Source: PCRC01 sp017848435 (GTDB taxonomy: Bacteria; Pseudomonadota; Gammaproteobacteria; Burkholderiales; Burkholderiaceae_C). From it: DNA of 64,000 nucleotides. Of this stretch, positions 34,827 through 48,690 are shown piece after piece. Numbering within the stretch: position 1 is the stretch's first letter; each line of letters starts with the position of its first letter. The position numbers were made by a program, and so were the translations under genes. The notes under the pieces are model-generated. The model saw only the letters and a program-made list of their open reading frames with translations, ran no database searches and was not told the origin of the DNA. Location: positions 1,674,001-1,738,000 of the forward strand of contig OZ260072.1 in the NCBI GenBank assembly GCA_965284315.1, in the 5' to 3' direction.

Positions 34827-35434
34827 TGAGCGAATCCCAAGCCCCCGAAGCGCAATTGACGCCTGACTTGACGCCAGAGCCAACCGCTGCTGCAACCAAC
34901 CCGGACCTGCGCTGGTATGTCGTGCACGCCTATTCCGGCATGGAAAAGGCGGTTGAGCGCAACATCATCGAGCGCATCAACCAGGCTGGCATGCAGAGCA
35001 AGTTTGGCCGCATCCTGGTGCCCACCGAAGAAGTGGTTGAGATCAAGAACGGCCAGAAGAAAACCACTGAGCGCCGGTTTTTCCCGGGCTATGTGCTGGT
35101 CGAGATGGTCATGGAAGACGATACCTGGCACCTGGTGAAGCACACCAACAAGGTCACGGGTTTTGTTGGCGGTGCCAAAAACCGTCCGGCACCGATTTCT
35201 GAAGCCGAAGTCCAGAAAATCGTCAGCCAGATGCAGGAAGGCACGGACAAGCCGCGCCACAAGGTTGAATTTGAAGTGGGCGAATACGTCCGCGTCAAAG
35301 AGGGCCCGTTCACCGACTTCAACGGCACGGTGGAAGACGTCAACTACGAGAAGAGCAAGGTCCGCGTGTCGGTCACCATCTTCGGGCGTGCCACACCGGT
35401 TGAGCTGGAATTCGCGCAGATTGAAAAAACTTGA
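34823..35434 (+). CDS. nusG: Transcription antitermination factor NusG
   Basis: A 203-residue protein with an N-terminal NGN domain (LRWYVVHAYSGMEKAVERNI, FFPGYVLVEM, TGFVGG) and a C-terminal KOW domain (VRVKEGPFTDFNGTVEDVN). It couples RNA polymerase to the ribosome or Rho. A first 25-residue acidic, Pro/Thr-rich tail precedes the NGN domain. Two ATG codons stand in tandem (34823, 34826); either could start. Confidence 0.96.
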   Translation: MMSESQAPEAQLTPDLTPEPTAAATNPDLRWYVVHAYSGMEKAVERNIIERINQAGMQSKFGRILVPTEEVVEIKNGQKKTTERRFFPGYVLVEMVMEDDTWHLVKHTNKVTGFVGGAKNRPAPISEAEVQKIVSQMQEGTDKPRHKVEFEVGEYVRVKEGPFTDFNGTVEDVNYEKSKVRVSVTIFGRATPVELEFAQIEKT

Positions 35435-35564
35435 GCGGCCTGCTCTAGCTGATTGGATGAGAAATTCTGTGCTACCCGACTCGGCACAGATGGCAGTCAA
35501 GAGTCGTTAACCCCGGGGAGCTGCGGCATTTTGCCAAGGCGTTACGACCCGCAAGGAGAAAATC

Positions 35565-35996
35565 ATGGCGAAGAAAATCGTCGGTTTTGTCAAGCTGCAA
35601 GTGCCAGCTGGTAAGGCCAACCCATCCCCACCGATTGGTCCGGCATTGGGCCAGCGCGGTTTGAACATCATGGAATTCTGCAAGGCGTTCAACGCCCAGA
35701 CCCAAGGTGTTGAACCAGGTCTGCCATTGCCTGTGGTGATCACGGCGTATGCCGACAAGAGCTTCACCTTCATCATCAAGACGCCACCGGCGACCACCTT
35801 GATCAAGAAGGCCATCAAGCTGGACAAGGGCTCTGCCACGGCGCACAGCGTCAAGGTTGGCAAGATCACCCGCGCCCAGCTCGAAGAAATCGCCAAGACC
35901 AAGCTGAAGGACATGAACGCCGCCGACGTCGACGCCGCTGTCCGCACGCTGGCAGGTTCCGCACGCTCCATGGGCGTCACGGTGGAGGGCCTCTAA
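35565..35996 (+). CDS. rplK: 50S ribosomal protein L11
   Basis: A 143-residue L11 with GFVKLQVPAGKANPSPPIGPALGQRG at the N-terminus and the C-terminal RNA-binding SARSMGVTVEG. It forms the GTPase-associated centre with 23S rRNA. AAGGAG stands 8 nt before the ATG. It heads the rplKA pair, and rplA starts at the base after its stop. Confidence 0.98.
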   Translation: MAKKIVGFVKLQVPAGKANPSPPIGPALGQRGLNIMEFCKAFNAQTQGVEPGLPLPVVITAYADKSFTFIIKTPPATTLIKKAIKLDKGSATAHSVKVGKITRAQLEEIAKTKLKDMNAADVDAAVRTLAGSARSMGVTVEGL

Positions 35997-36692
35997 ATGA
36001 CCAAGCTGACCAAAAAACAAAAAGCCCTGCAGGGCAAGATCGACAGCAACAAGCTGTACCCGCTCGTCGAAGCGATTGGCATCGTGAAAACACACGCCAC
36101 CGCCAAGTTTGACGAGTCGATCGACGTGGCTGTGCAGCTCGGCATTGACGCCAAGAAGTCTGACCAGGTTGTGCGTGGCGCTGTTGTGTTGCCCAATGGC
36201 ACCGGCAAGACCAAGCGCGTGGCGGTGTTCGCCCAGGGTGCCAAGGCCGAAGAAGCCAAGGCCGCCGGTGCCGACATCGTCGGCATGGACGACCTGGCCG
36301 CAATGGTCAAGGCCGGTGACATGCCGTTTGACGTGGTGATTGCTGCCCCTGATGCGATGCGCATCGTCGGTACCCTGGGTCAGATCCTGGGCCCGCGCGG
36401 CATGATGCCCAACCCCAAAGTGGGCACCGTCACCCCTGACGTGGCCACCGCAGTGCGCAACGCCAAGGCGGGTCAGGTGCAGTTCCGTGTTGACAAGGCC
36501 GGCATCGTGCACGGCACGATCGGCCGTCGCTCATTCGACACCGACAAGCTGCAAGGCAACCTGGCCGCGCTGGTGGAGGCTTTGCAGAAGGCCAAGCCAG
36601 CCACCAGCAAAGGCGTGTACCTGCGCAAGATTGCTGTTTCGAGCACGATGGGTGTCGGTGTCCGCGTGGACACACAAACCATCGCAGCGTGA
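35997..36692 (+). CDS. rplA: 50S ribosomal protein L1
   Basis: A 231-residue L1 with FDESIDVAVQLGIDAKKSDQ, RGAVVLPNGTGKTKRVAVF and GPRGMMPNPKVGTVT. It builds the L1 stalk and often represses its own operon by binding the rplK leader. Translation starts directly after the rplK TAA. Confidence 0.98.
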   Translation: MTKLTKKQKALQGKIDSNKLYPLVEAIGIVKTHATAKFDESIDVAVQLGIDAKKSDQVVRGAVVLPNGTGKTKRVAVFAQGAKAEEAKAAGADIVGMDDLAAMVKAGDMPFDVVIAAPDAMRIVGTLGQILGPRGMMPNPKVGTVTPDVATAVRNAKAGQVQFRVDKAGIVHGTIGRRSFDTDKLQGNLAALVEALQKAKPATSKGVYLRKIAVSSTMGVGVRVDTQTIAA

Positions 36693-36705
36693 GCGCAAGA
36701 ATTCG

Positions 36706-36945
36706 GGTCACCGGTTCGGTGACCTGAGTGTGGTGGGCTGCAGCAACCTTCGGGGTGCTGCAGGCCATCCAAGACCGTTGGTGTGCAAGCGATTGCACTT
36801 AATCGGTGGGCCAGAGGAGTTGTCCAACCGCCCAGGCCAACGCAGATGGCGATCCCGCTGCAGATGGAACAAGTTCCGAAACAGTTGGTCGCTGCAATAA
36901 GGCGTGTGAACCGGTCTCCGGTGAGCACATACAAAGGAGTAGACC
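36706..36945 (+). ncRNA. Ribosomal protein L10 leader region
   Basis: The 253 nt between rplA and rplJ are rich in hairpins: GGTCACC-ggttc-GGTGACC (36706-36724) and CTGCAGCA / TGCTGCAG (36738-36745 / 36756-36763). This is the position and size of the L10(L12)4 autoregulatory leader that represses rplJL translation. The exact fold was not computed. Confidence 0.6.
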
Positions 36946-37464
36946 TTGAGTCTGAATCGCAGTGAGAAAGAAGCGGTCATTTCCGAAGTGACCAGCCTCG
37001 CCGCAAAAGCTCAAACGCTGGTGATGGCGGAATACCGCGGCATCACGGTCGCCGACATGACCAAACTGCGCTCCACCGCGCGCAGCCAGGGTGTGAGTCT
37101 GAGTGTGTTGAAAAACACCTTGGCACGCCGGGCTGTTGCGGGCAGCGCGTTTGACATCGTGTCCGACCAGATGACCGGCCCGCTGATCTACGGTTTTTCG
37201 ACCGACGCAGTGGCCGCCGCGAAAGTGGTGTCCGACTTCGCGAAAACCAACGACAAGTTGGTGATTCGCGGTGGTGCGTACGGCGGCAAGGCCCTGGACG
37301 TCAATGGCGTGAAGCAACTGGCCAACATCCCTTCGAAAGAAGTGTTGCTGGCGCAGCTCTGTGGCTTGTTGATGTCGCCAATCTCCCGCACCGCTGTGGT
37401 GTTGGGTGCCCTGGCGGCGAAAAAAGGCGAAGGCGCAGCAGCGCCCGAGGCAGCCGCAGCCTGA
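36946..37464 (+). CDS. rplJ: 50S ribosomal protein L10
   Basis: A 172-residue L10 with the N-terminal LNRSEKEAVISEVTSLA, AEYRGITVADMTKLR and VLKNTLARRAV. It anchors L7/L12 dimers to the ribosome through its C-terminal helix. The start is TTG 36946 with AAGGAG 7 nt upstream; a weak start codon fits autogenous control by the L10 leader. Confidence 0.97.
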   Translation: MSLNRSEKEAVISEVTSLAAKAQTLVMAEYRGITVADMTKLRSTARSQGVSLSVLKNTLARRAVAGSAFDIVSDQMTGPLIYGFSTDAVAAAKVVSDFAKTNDKLVIRGGAYGGKALDVNGVKQLANIPSKEVLLAQLCGLLMSPISRTAVVLGALAAKKGEGAAAPEAAAA

Positions 37465-37503
37465 GCGCGCGGCAGTTCAACCAACATTGTTAGGAAATTT
37501 AAA

Positions 37504-37881
37504 ATGGCATTCGACAAAGACGCATTTTTGACCTCGCTGGACAGCATGACGGTCATGGAACTCAACGACCTGGTGAAAGCCATCGAAGAGAAGTTTGGCG
37601 TGAGCGCAGCCGCCATGGCCGCGCCCGCAGCCGGTGGTGGCGGTGCCGCTGCCGCAGTGGCCGAAGAGAAGACGGAATTCAACGTCGTTTTGGTGGATGC
37701 TGGCGCCCAGAAGGTCAGCGTCATCAAGGCCGTTCGTGAAATCACCGGTCTGGGCCTGAAAGAAGCCAAGGACCTGGTGGACGGCGCTCCGAAGAACGTC
37801 AAGGAAGGCATCTCCAAGGCCGACGCCGACGCTGCCAAGAAGAAGCTCGAAGAAGCTGGCGCGAAAGTCGAACTCAAGTAA
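37504..37881 (+). CDS. rplL: 50S ribosomal protein L7/L12
   Basis: A 125-residue protein: an N-terminal dimerisation domain (MTVMELNDLVKAIEEKFGVS), an Ala/Gly hinge, and the C-terminal domain EFNVVLVDAGAQKVSVIK...LGLKEAKDLVDGAPK. It recruits translation factors to the ribosome. It follows rplJ by 39 bp. Confidence 0.98.
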   Translation: MAFDKDAFLTSLDSMTVMELNDLVKAIEEKFGVSAAAMAAPAAGGGGAAAAVAEEKTEFNVVLVDAGAQKVSVIKAVREITGLGLKEAKDLVDGAPKNVKEGISKADADAAKKKLEEAGAKVELK

Positions 37882-37894
37882 TTGGTTCGGCCAC

Positions 37895-37936
37895 AAGGCT
37901 GGAGAGTCCTGGAATCTTCCGGGGGCCTCCAGCCTT
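37895..37936 (+). promoter_or_regulatory. rplL-rpoB attenuation or RNase III processing hairpin
   Basis: AAGGCTGGAG (37895-37904) and CTCCAGCCTT (37927-37936) pair over 10 bp, and the loop may pair further. It lies just after rplL in the 309-bp spacer before rpoB, where E. coli has a partial terminator and an RNase III site. No T-tract follows. Confidence 0.55.
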
Positions 37937-38190
37937 TGGTGCTTGTAAGAGCACACCTGAAAGCACGGTCAAGACCGTTGTTTTCAAGTGTCTTCTGACC
38001 CCGACTGCAGAAGATGCCTTGGTTCGGGTGGCGTGCAATGCGCCACCGTCCGCCAGGGTTGGTAGTGGCCAACCGCCAAGTGAGTCTTGAATCATCGCGG
38101 GACAAACCAGGCTGTGCCTCGTTTGCCCATTGGAAATAGACAGCCTGACAGTCGCCGAAGTCCCAGGACCCCACTTTGCCCGGAGATCTC

Positions 38191-41100
38191 ATGTCCCAAT
38201 CGCCCAGTTACAGCTACACCGAACGCAAACGAATCCGCAAGAGCTTTGGCAGTCGCGACAGCGTGGTAGAAATTCCTTACCTGCTGCAGATGCAGAAAGA
38301 CGCCTATACGGCCTTCCTGCAGGCCGATGTGCCACCCAAGAAACGCACCATTGAAGGCCTGCAGGCCGCGTTTGACGCCGCTTTCCCGATCGTTTCGCAC
38401 AACGGTTTTGTCGAGATGAAGTACCTCGAGTACAACCTCGCCAAGCCCGGTTTTGATGTTCGTGAATGCCAGACCCGGGGTCTGACATTCGCTTCGGCTG
38501 TGCGTGCCAAGGTGCAGCTGATCATTTACGACCGTGAGTCGTCGACATCGCAGTCCAAGGTGGTCAAGGAAGTCAAAGAGCAAGAGGTCTACATGGGCGA
38601 AGTGCCGCTCATGACCGACAAAGGCTCCTTCATCATCAACGGCACGGAGCGTGTGATTGTTTCGCAGCTGCACCGTTCGCCTGGCGTGTTCTTCGAGCAC
38701 GACAAGGGCAAGACCCACAGCTCGGGCAAACTGCTGTTTTCGGCACGCATCATCCCCTACCGCGGTTCGTGGCTGGACTTTGAATTCGACCCGAAGGACA
38801 TCCTGTACTTCCGTGTGGACCGCCGCCGCAAAATGCCGGTCACCATCCTGCTGAAGGCCATTGGCCTGAACCCGGAATCCATCCTCGCCAACTTCTTTGT
38901 CAACGACAGTTTCCGCCTGATGGACAGCGGTGCACAGATGGAGTTCGTGGCCGAGCGCCTGCGCGGTGAAGTGGCCCGTTTTGACATCACCGACAAGTCC
39001 GGCAAGGTGCTGGTGGCCAAGGACAAGCGCGTCACCGCTCGCCACACCCGCGAGCTGGAGCAGTCGGGCACCACGCACATCAGCGTGCCGGAAGACTTCC
39101 TGGTTGGCCGCGTCGTGTCGCGCAACATTGTGGACGCCGACACCGGCGAGATCATTGCCAAGGCTAACGACGAGCTGACCGATGCCTTGCTGAAGAAGCT
39201 GCGCACCGCCGGTGTGCAGGAACTGCAGTGCATCTACACCAACGAACTCGACCAGGGCGCGTACATGTCGCAGACCCTGCGCATCGACGAAACCGTGGAC
39301 GAGTTTGCCGCCCGCGTCGCCATCTACCGCATGATGCGTCCTGGCGAGCCACCGACCGAAGACGCGGTGCAGGCCCTGTTCCAGCGCCTGTTCTACAACC
39401 CGGACACCTACGACCTGTCGCGCGTGGGCCGCATGAAGTTCAACGCCAAGGTTGGCCGCGACGAATCGACCGGCCCGATGGTGCTGACCAACGACGACAT
39501 CCTCGCCGTGGTCAAGATCCTGGTGGACCTGCGCAATGGCCGTGGCGAAGTCGACGACATCGACCACTTGGGCAACCGCCGCGTGCGCTGCGTCGGCGAA
39601 CTGGCCGAAAACCAGTACCGCACCGGCTTGGCACGGATCGAAAAGGCCGTGAAGGAACGTCTGGGCCAGGCCGAGCAAGAGCCGCTGATGCCGCACGACC
39701 TGATCAACAGCAAGCCGATTTCGGCCGCGTTGAAGGAGTTCTTCGGTGCGTCGCAGCTGAGCCAGTTCATGGACCAGACCAACCCGCTGTCGGAAATCAC
39801 CCACAAGCGCCGCGTGTCGGCCCTTGGCCCCGGTGGTTTGACCCGCGAACGTGCCGGCTTCGAAGTGCGCGACGTGCACGTGACCCACTACGGCCGTGTT
39901 TGCCCGATTGAAACGCCGGAAGGTCCGAACATTGGCCTGATCAACTCGCTGGCACTGTACGCCCGCCTGAACGAGTATGGCTTCATTGAAACCCCGTACC
40001 GCCGGGTGATCGACGGCAAGGTCACGACGCAGATCGACTACCTGTCGGCGATTGAAGAAGGCAAGTACGTCATTGCGCAGGCCAACGCCACGCTGGACAA
40101 AGAAGGCAAGCTGACCGGTGACCTGGTCTCTGCCCGTGAAAAAGGCGAATCCATCCTGGTGGGCGCCGAGCGCGTGCAGTACATGGACGTGTCGCCCGCG
40201 CAGATCGTGTCGGTCGCTGCGTCGCTGGTGCCCTTCCTGGAGCACGACGATGCCAACCGCGCGCTGATGGGCGCCAACATGCAGCGTCAGGCCGTGCCTG
40301 TGCTGCGTCCTGAAAAAGCGTTTGTGGGCACCGGCATCGAACGCGTGTCCGCGATCGACTCCGGCACCGTGGTCACCGCGACCCGCGGCGGCGTGGTCGA
40401 CTACGTCGACGCCACCCGCATCGTGATCCGCGTCAACGACGCGGAAGCCCTGGCAGGTGAAGTCGGTGTGGACATCTACAACCTGATCAAGTACCAACGT
40501 TCCAACCAGAACACCAACATCCACCAGCGCCCCATCGTCAAGAAGGGCGACAAGCTGGCCAAGGGCGACGTGATCGCCGACGGCGCCTCCACCGACATCG
40601 GTGAGCTGGCACTGGGCCAGAACATGCTGGTGGCCTTTATGCCCTGGAACGGCTACAACTTCGAGGATTCGATCCTGATCAGCGAGCGCGTGGTGGCCGA
40701 AGACCGCTACACCTCGATCCACATCGAGGAACTGGTGGTGATGGCCCGCGACACCAAGCTCGGTGCCGAAGAAATCACCCGCGACATCCCGAACCTGAGC
40801 GAACAGCAGCTGAACCGCCTGGACGAGTCCGGCATCATCTACGTGGGCGCCGAAGTCATGCCCGGCGACACGCTGGTCGGCAAGGTCACGCCCAAGGGTG
40901 AAACCACGCTGACGCCGGAAGAAAAGCTGTTGCGTGCCATCTTCGGCGAAAAGGCCAGCGATGTGAAGGACACCTCGCTGCGCGTGGACCAGGGCTCGCA
41001 AGGCACGGTCATCGACGTGCAGGTCTTCACCCGCGAAGGCATCACCCGCGACAAGCGCGCCCAGCAGATCATCGACGACGAACTCAAGCGTTTCCGCCTG

Positions 41101-42315
41101 GACCTGAACGACCAGCTCCGCATCGTGGAAGCCGACGCGTTTGACCGCATCGAGAAGCTGTTGACCAACAAGGTCGCCAATGGGGGCCCGCAGAAGCTGG
41201 CGAAAGGCACCAAGATCGACAAGGCCTACCTGGCCTCGGTGGAGAAATTCCACTGGTTCGACATCCGCCCGGCCGAAGACGAAGTGGCTACCCAGTTGGA
41301 GTCGATCAAAAACGCCATCGAGCAGCAGCGCCACAGCTTTGACCTGGCCTTTGAAGAAAAGCGCAAGAAGTTGACGCAAGGCGACGAGTTGCCCGCCGGT
41401 GTGCTGAAGATGGTCAAGGTCTACCTGGCCGTCAAGCGCCGCTTGCAGCCGGGTGACAAGATGGCCGGCCGCCATGGCAACAAGGGTGTGGTCTCCAAGA
41501 TTGTTCCGGTCGAAGACATGCCCTACATGGCCGACGGCACGCCGTGCGACATCGTACTGAACCCGCTGGGCGTGCCATCGCGCATGAACGTGGGCCAGGT
41601 GCTGGAAGTGCACCTGGGCTGGGCCGGCAAGGGCATCGGCCAGCGCATCGGTGACATGCTGCAAGCCGAAGCCAAGGTGGCCGAGCTGCGCAAGTTCATG
41701 GACCAGCTCTACAACAGCACCGGCCGCAAGGAAGACCTGACGCGGCTGTCTGACGAGCAGGTGTTCGAGATGGCCACCAACCTGTCAACCGGTGTGCCAT
41801 TTGCCACCCCGGTGTTTGATGGCGCGTCGGAAGACGAGATCCGCGCGATGCTCAAACTGGCCTACCCCGATGCGGTGGCCAAGGCCAAGGGCCTGACCGA
41901 GACGCGCACCCAGGCGCACCTGTACGACGGTCGCAGCGGTGAACAGTTCGAGCGTCCCACCACCGTGGGCTACATGCACGTGCTGAAGTTGCACCACCTG
42001 GTGGACGACAAGATGCACGCCCGCTCGACCGGCCCATACAGCTTGGTGACACAGCAACCGCTGGGCGGCAAGGCCCAGTTCGGTGGCCAGCGTTTCGGCG
42101 AGATGGAAGTGTGGGCGCTGGAAGCGTACGGCGCCTCTTATGTGCTGCAAGAAATGCTCACCGTCAAGTCCGACGACGTGGTGGGCCGCACCAAGGTGTA
42201 CGAGTCCATCGTCAAGGGTGAGCACGCGATCGAAGCCGGCATGCCGGAGTCGTTCAACGTGCTGGTCAAGGAAATCCGCTCGCTCGGTATCGACATTGAG
42301 CTCGAGCGCTCTTAA
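38191..42315 (+). CDS. rpoB: DNA-directed RNA polymerase subunit beta
   Basis: A 1374-residue beta subunit, from YSYTERKRIRKSFG at the N-terminus to the end segment ESFNVLVKEIRSLGIDIELE. The rifampicin region (FFGASQLSQFMDQTNPLSE...HKRRVSALGPGG) is of the sensitive form as far as can be read. The ATG at 38191 has GGAG 7 nt upstream; five extra codons upstream are not used. Slightly longer than the E. coli protein (1342). Confidence 0.98.
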   Translation: MSQSPSYSYTERKRIRKSFGSRDSVVEIPYLLQMQKDAYTAFLQADVPPKKRTIEGLQAAFDAAFPIVSHNGFVEMKYLEYNLAKPGFDVRECQTRGLTFASAVRAKVQLIIYDRESSTSQSKVVKEVKEQEVYMGEVPLMTDKGSFIINGTERVIVSQLHRSPGVFFEHDKGKTHSSGKLLFSARIIPYRGSWLDFEFDPKDILYFRVDRRRKMPVTILLKAIGLNPESILANFFVNDSFRLMDSGAQMEFVAERLRGEVARFDITDKSGKVLVAKDKRVTARHTRELEQSGTTHISVPEDFLVGRVVSRNIVDADTGEIIAKANDELTDALLKKLRTAGVQELQCIYTNELDQGAYMSQTLRIDETVDEFAARVAIYRMMRPGEPPTEDAVQALFQRLFYNPDTYDLSRVGRMKFNAKVGRDESTGPMVLTNDDILAVVKILVDLRNGRGEVDDIDHLGNRRVRCVGELAENQYRTGLARIEKAVKERLGQAEQEPLMPHDLINSKPISAALKEFFGASQLSQFMDQTNPLSEITHKRRVSALGPGGLTRERAGFEVRDVHVTHYGRVCPIETPEGPNIGLINSLALYARLNEYGFIETPYRRVIDGKVTTQIDYLSAIEEGKYVIAQANATLDKEGKLTGDLVSAREKGESILVGAERVQYMDVSPAQIVSVAASLVPFLEHDDANRALMGANMQRQAVPVLRPEKAFVGTGIERVSAIDSGTVVTATRGGVVDYVDATRIVIRVNDAEALAGEVGVDIYNLIKYQRSNQNTNIHQRPIVKKGDKLAKGDVIADGASTDIGELALGQNMLVAFMPWNGYNFEDSILISERVVAEDRYTSIHIEELVVMARDTKLGAEEITRDIPNLSEQQLNRLDESGIIYVGAEVMPGDTLVGKVTPKGETTLTPEEKLLRAIFGEKASDVKDTSLRVDQGSQGTVIDVQVFTREGITRDKRAQQIIDDELKRFRLDLNDQLRIVEADAFDRIEKLLTNKVANGGPQKLAKGTKIDKAYLASVEKFHWFDIRPAEDEVATQLESIKNAIEQQRHSFDLAFEEKRKKLTQGDELPAGVLKMVKVYLAVKRRLQPGDKMAGRHGNKGVVSKIVPVEDMPYMADGTPCDIVLNPLGVPSRMNVGQVLEVHLGWAGKGIGQRIGDMLQAEAKVAELRKFMDQLYNSTGRKEDLTRLSDEQVFEMATNLSTGVPFATPVFDGASEDEIRAMLKLAYPDAVAKAKGLTETRTQAHLYDGRSGEQFERPTTVGYMHVLKLHHLVDDKMHARSTGPYSLVTQQPLGGKAQFGGQRFGEMEVWALEAYGASYVLQEMLTVKSDDVVGRTKVYESIVKGEHAIEAGMPESFNVLVKEIRSLGIDIELERS

Positions 42316-42342
42316 TTGCAGGAAAGAACAAGGATTTAAACA

Positions 42343-46554
<4,212 letters not shown>

Positions 46555-46575
46555 GCCCCGTACGGTGCCGGGCAG

Positions 46576-46653
46576 CACCCCCTGTCACGGGGGGTGTTTG
46601 CTCTGATATCCATAGCGCCCCAAGCAGGTTTCACACAGGCTTGGGGCGTTTTT
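46576..46653 (+). terminator. Tandem terminators after rpoC
   Basis: First, CACCCCC / GGGGGTG (46576-46582 / 46590-46596) followed by TTTG. Then a strong intrinsic terminator: CGCCCCAAGC (46616-46625) / GCTTGGGGCG (46639-46648) with TTTTT (46649-46653). Confidence 0.85.
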
Positions 46654-46730
46654 CATGTTAAAACCAGGAAAAACATGGTTTTTTGTCTCTCCCACGCTTT
46701 CTGGACGGCCTTTTCTGGCCAGGTGTGCCT

Positions 46731-48086
46731 GTGAGCGCAGCGGGCTCGGCGGTGCCGCTCTGGCAACAACTGCAACAGGTGGCGCTGGCGCTGGACGCGG
46801 TGCGCGCCGGCCGATCGCTCACCCCCACACTGGAGGCCGTGGACAGCCGCTTGCGTCCCGGTGTGCAGGCGCTCACTTTCCACGTGCTGCGCTGGCTGGG
46901 GCGGGCCGAGGCCTTGCGCAGCCAGCTGGCCCGTCGCCCGCCGCCGCCGCTGGCTGACGCCTTGCTCTGCAGCGCCCTGGCGCTGGCCTGGCGCGCCGAC
47001 GACGCCCCGTACGAACCCTTCACGCTGGTGGACCAGGCGGTGGAAGCCGCCAAACGCAGCCCGGCGATGCGGGCGCAAGCCAACTTCGTCAACGCCTGCC
47101 TGCGGCGTTTTCTGCGCGAGCGCGACCTGCTGTTGAACCAGGTGGCCAATGACCCGGTGGCGGTGTGGAACCACCCCCGTTGGTGGGTGGACCAGCTCCG
47201 GCAGGACCACCCAGGCGCATGGCAAGACATCCTGCGTGGCAACAATGCACCCGGTGCCATGGTGCTGCGCGTCAACGTGCGCCAAACCAGCCAGGCGGAT
47301 TACCTCGCTGCGCTGGCCGCCGCGGGCATTGATGCCGCCCCGTTGCCCGCGCCCACCGGTTTTGCCGCCAGCGGCATCGTGTTGCGGCAGGCCTGCCCGG
47401 TGCAGGCCTTGCCCGGTTTTGCCGAGGGCTGGGTGTCGGTGCAAGACACCGCCGCCCAGATGGCGGCGCCACTGCTGCTGCACGGCTTGCAGCCACAGGC
47501 GCCGGGCACCCGGCTGCGGGTGCTGGACGCCTGCGCCGCCCCCGGTGGCAAAACCGCCCACCTGCTGGAGCTGGCCAACGCCGATGTGCTGGCGCTGGAC
47601 GTGGACCCGGTGCGCTGCAGCCGCGTGCGTGAGACCCTGGCCCGGCTCGGCCTGCAGGCCGACGTGCGCTGCGGCGACGCTGCCGAGCCTGCCAGCTGGT
47701 GGGACGGCCAGCCGTTCGACGCCATCCTGCTCGACGCCCCGTGCACCGCCTCCGGCATCGTGCGCCGCCACCCCGACGTGCGCTGGCTGCGCCGGCCCAC
47801 CGACCTGGCGCAGCTCGCCGGCATCCAGGCGCGCTTGCTGCAACAGCTCTGGCCGCTGCTGCGGCCCGGCGGGCGGCTGCTGTACGCCACCTGCTCGGTT
47901 TTCAAGGCCGAGGGCGACCGGCAGGTGGAAACGTTTGTTGCACACAACACCCAGGCCCGTTGGAGCCCGTCACCCGGCCATTTACTGCCCTCTGGCGGGG
48001 TCGGTCCCGGGGTCTTCCCGGACAATGCGCAAGGTGAACACGACGGTTTCTATTACGCCTTGCTGGACAAGCTCGCCACCGCCTGA
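46731..48086 (+). CDS. rsmB: 16S rRNA m5C967 methyltransferase
   Basis: About 451 residues: an N-terminal NusB-like RNA-binding domain (PLWQQLQQVALALDAV ... AQANFVNACLRRFLRER) and a SAM-dependent methyltransferase domain with DACAAPGGKTAHLLEL, LLDAPCTASGIVRRHPD (first catalytic Cys) and YATCSVF (second Cys). It methylates C967 of 16S rRNA. The start is uncertain: GTG 46731 is favoured over an in-frame TTG at 46683. The 3' end may overlap the next gene. Confidence 0.93.
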   Translation: MSAAGSAVPLWQQLQQVALALDAVRAGRSLTPTLEAVDSRLRPGVQALTFHVLRWLGRAEALRSQLARRPPPPLADALLCSALALAWRADDAPYEPFTLVDQAVEAAKRSPAMRAQANFVNACLRRFLRERDLLLNQVANDPVAVWNHPRWWVDQLRQDHPGAWQDILRGNNAPGAMVLRVNVRQTSQADYLAALAAAGIDAAPLPAPTGFAASGIVLRQACPVQALPGFAEGWVSVQDTAAQMAAPLLLHGLQPQAPGTRLRVLDACAAPGGKTAHLLELANADVLALDVDPVRCSRVRETLARLGLQADVRCGDAAEPASWWDGQPFDAILLDAPCTASGIVRRHPDVRWLRRPTDLAQLAGIQARLLQQLWPLLRPGGRLLYATCSVFKAEGDRQVETFVAHNTQARWSPSPGHLLPSGGVGPGVFPDNAQGEHDGFYYALLDKLATA

Positions 48087-48099
48087 GCGGCGGCCGCGC

Positions 48100-48690
48100 T
48101 TGGCCCACCGGTGGTGGGGCTGGTTGTTGTGGGGTTTGCTGGCGCTGGCTGCCATGTGCGCGCCGGTGCATGCCGAAGGCAACGAAGGCGACGTGGTGGA
48201 CTTGCGGGTGGAGCAGGGCGATGACGGCCTCTACCTGTCTGCGGGCGTGCCGTTCGAGCTGCCCACCGCCATGGAAGACGCGCTCTACAAGGGCATTGCC
48301 ATGCATTTCACGGCCGAGGTGGCGGTGCTGCGCGAGCGCTGGTACTGGTACGACAAGCCGGTCGCGTCGGCCAGCCGGAACTTTCGCCTCTCGTTCCAGC
48401 CGCTGACACGCCGCTGGCGGCTGCAGGTGGTAGCCGAAGGCCCCGGCCTCACGTTGAGCCAGAACTTCGACACCCTGCCCGAAACACTGACTGCGCTGCA
48501 ACGCATCGCGCGCTGGAAGATTGCCGACAGCGCCAGCGTCGACACCAGCGCCCGGCACAACCTGGCCTTCGTGTTCCGGCTGGACGTGGGCAAGCTGCCC
48601 CGGCCGTTCCAGATCGGCGCGCTGGGCCAGAAGGACTGGAGCCTGGTGGTGCGCCGCACCCAGCGCCTGGTGGTGGAGCCCGCGCGGTGA
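48100..48690 (+). CDS. DUF4390 exported protein
   Basis: About 196 residues with a Trp-rich signal peptide (WWGWLLWGLLALAAMCAPVHA) and a beta-rich domain typical of DUF4390 (VDLRVEQGDDGLYLSAGVPFEL, FRLSFQPLTRRWRLQVV). The start is unclear: TTG 48100 as given, or ATG 48025 or GTG 48034 inside the rsmB end. Its last codons overlap the kinase gene as GTGA. The constant pairing with the NtrY-like kinase suggests a periplasmic partner of that sensor; the function is not known. Confidence 0.75.
   Translation: MAHRWWGWLLWGLLALAAMCAPVHAEGNEGDVVDLRVEQGDDGLYLSAGVPFELPTAMEDALYKGIAMHFTAEVAVLRERWYWYDKPVASASRNFRLSFQPLTRRWRLQVVAEGPGLTLSQNFDTLPETLTALQRIARWKIADSASVDTSARHNLAFVFRLDVGKLPRPFQIGALGQKDWSLVVRRTQRLVVEPAR

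Noticed and set aside
38092..41664. A very long open frame antisense to rpoB (and similar ones antisense to rpoC, tuf, trpE and the czc genes)
   Set aside because: They mirror the codon bias of the real high-GC genes, have His/Gln/Arg-rich nonsense composition and no ribosome sites.
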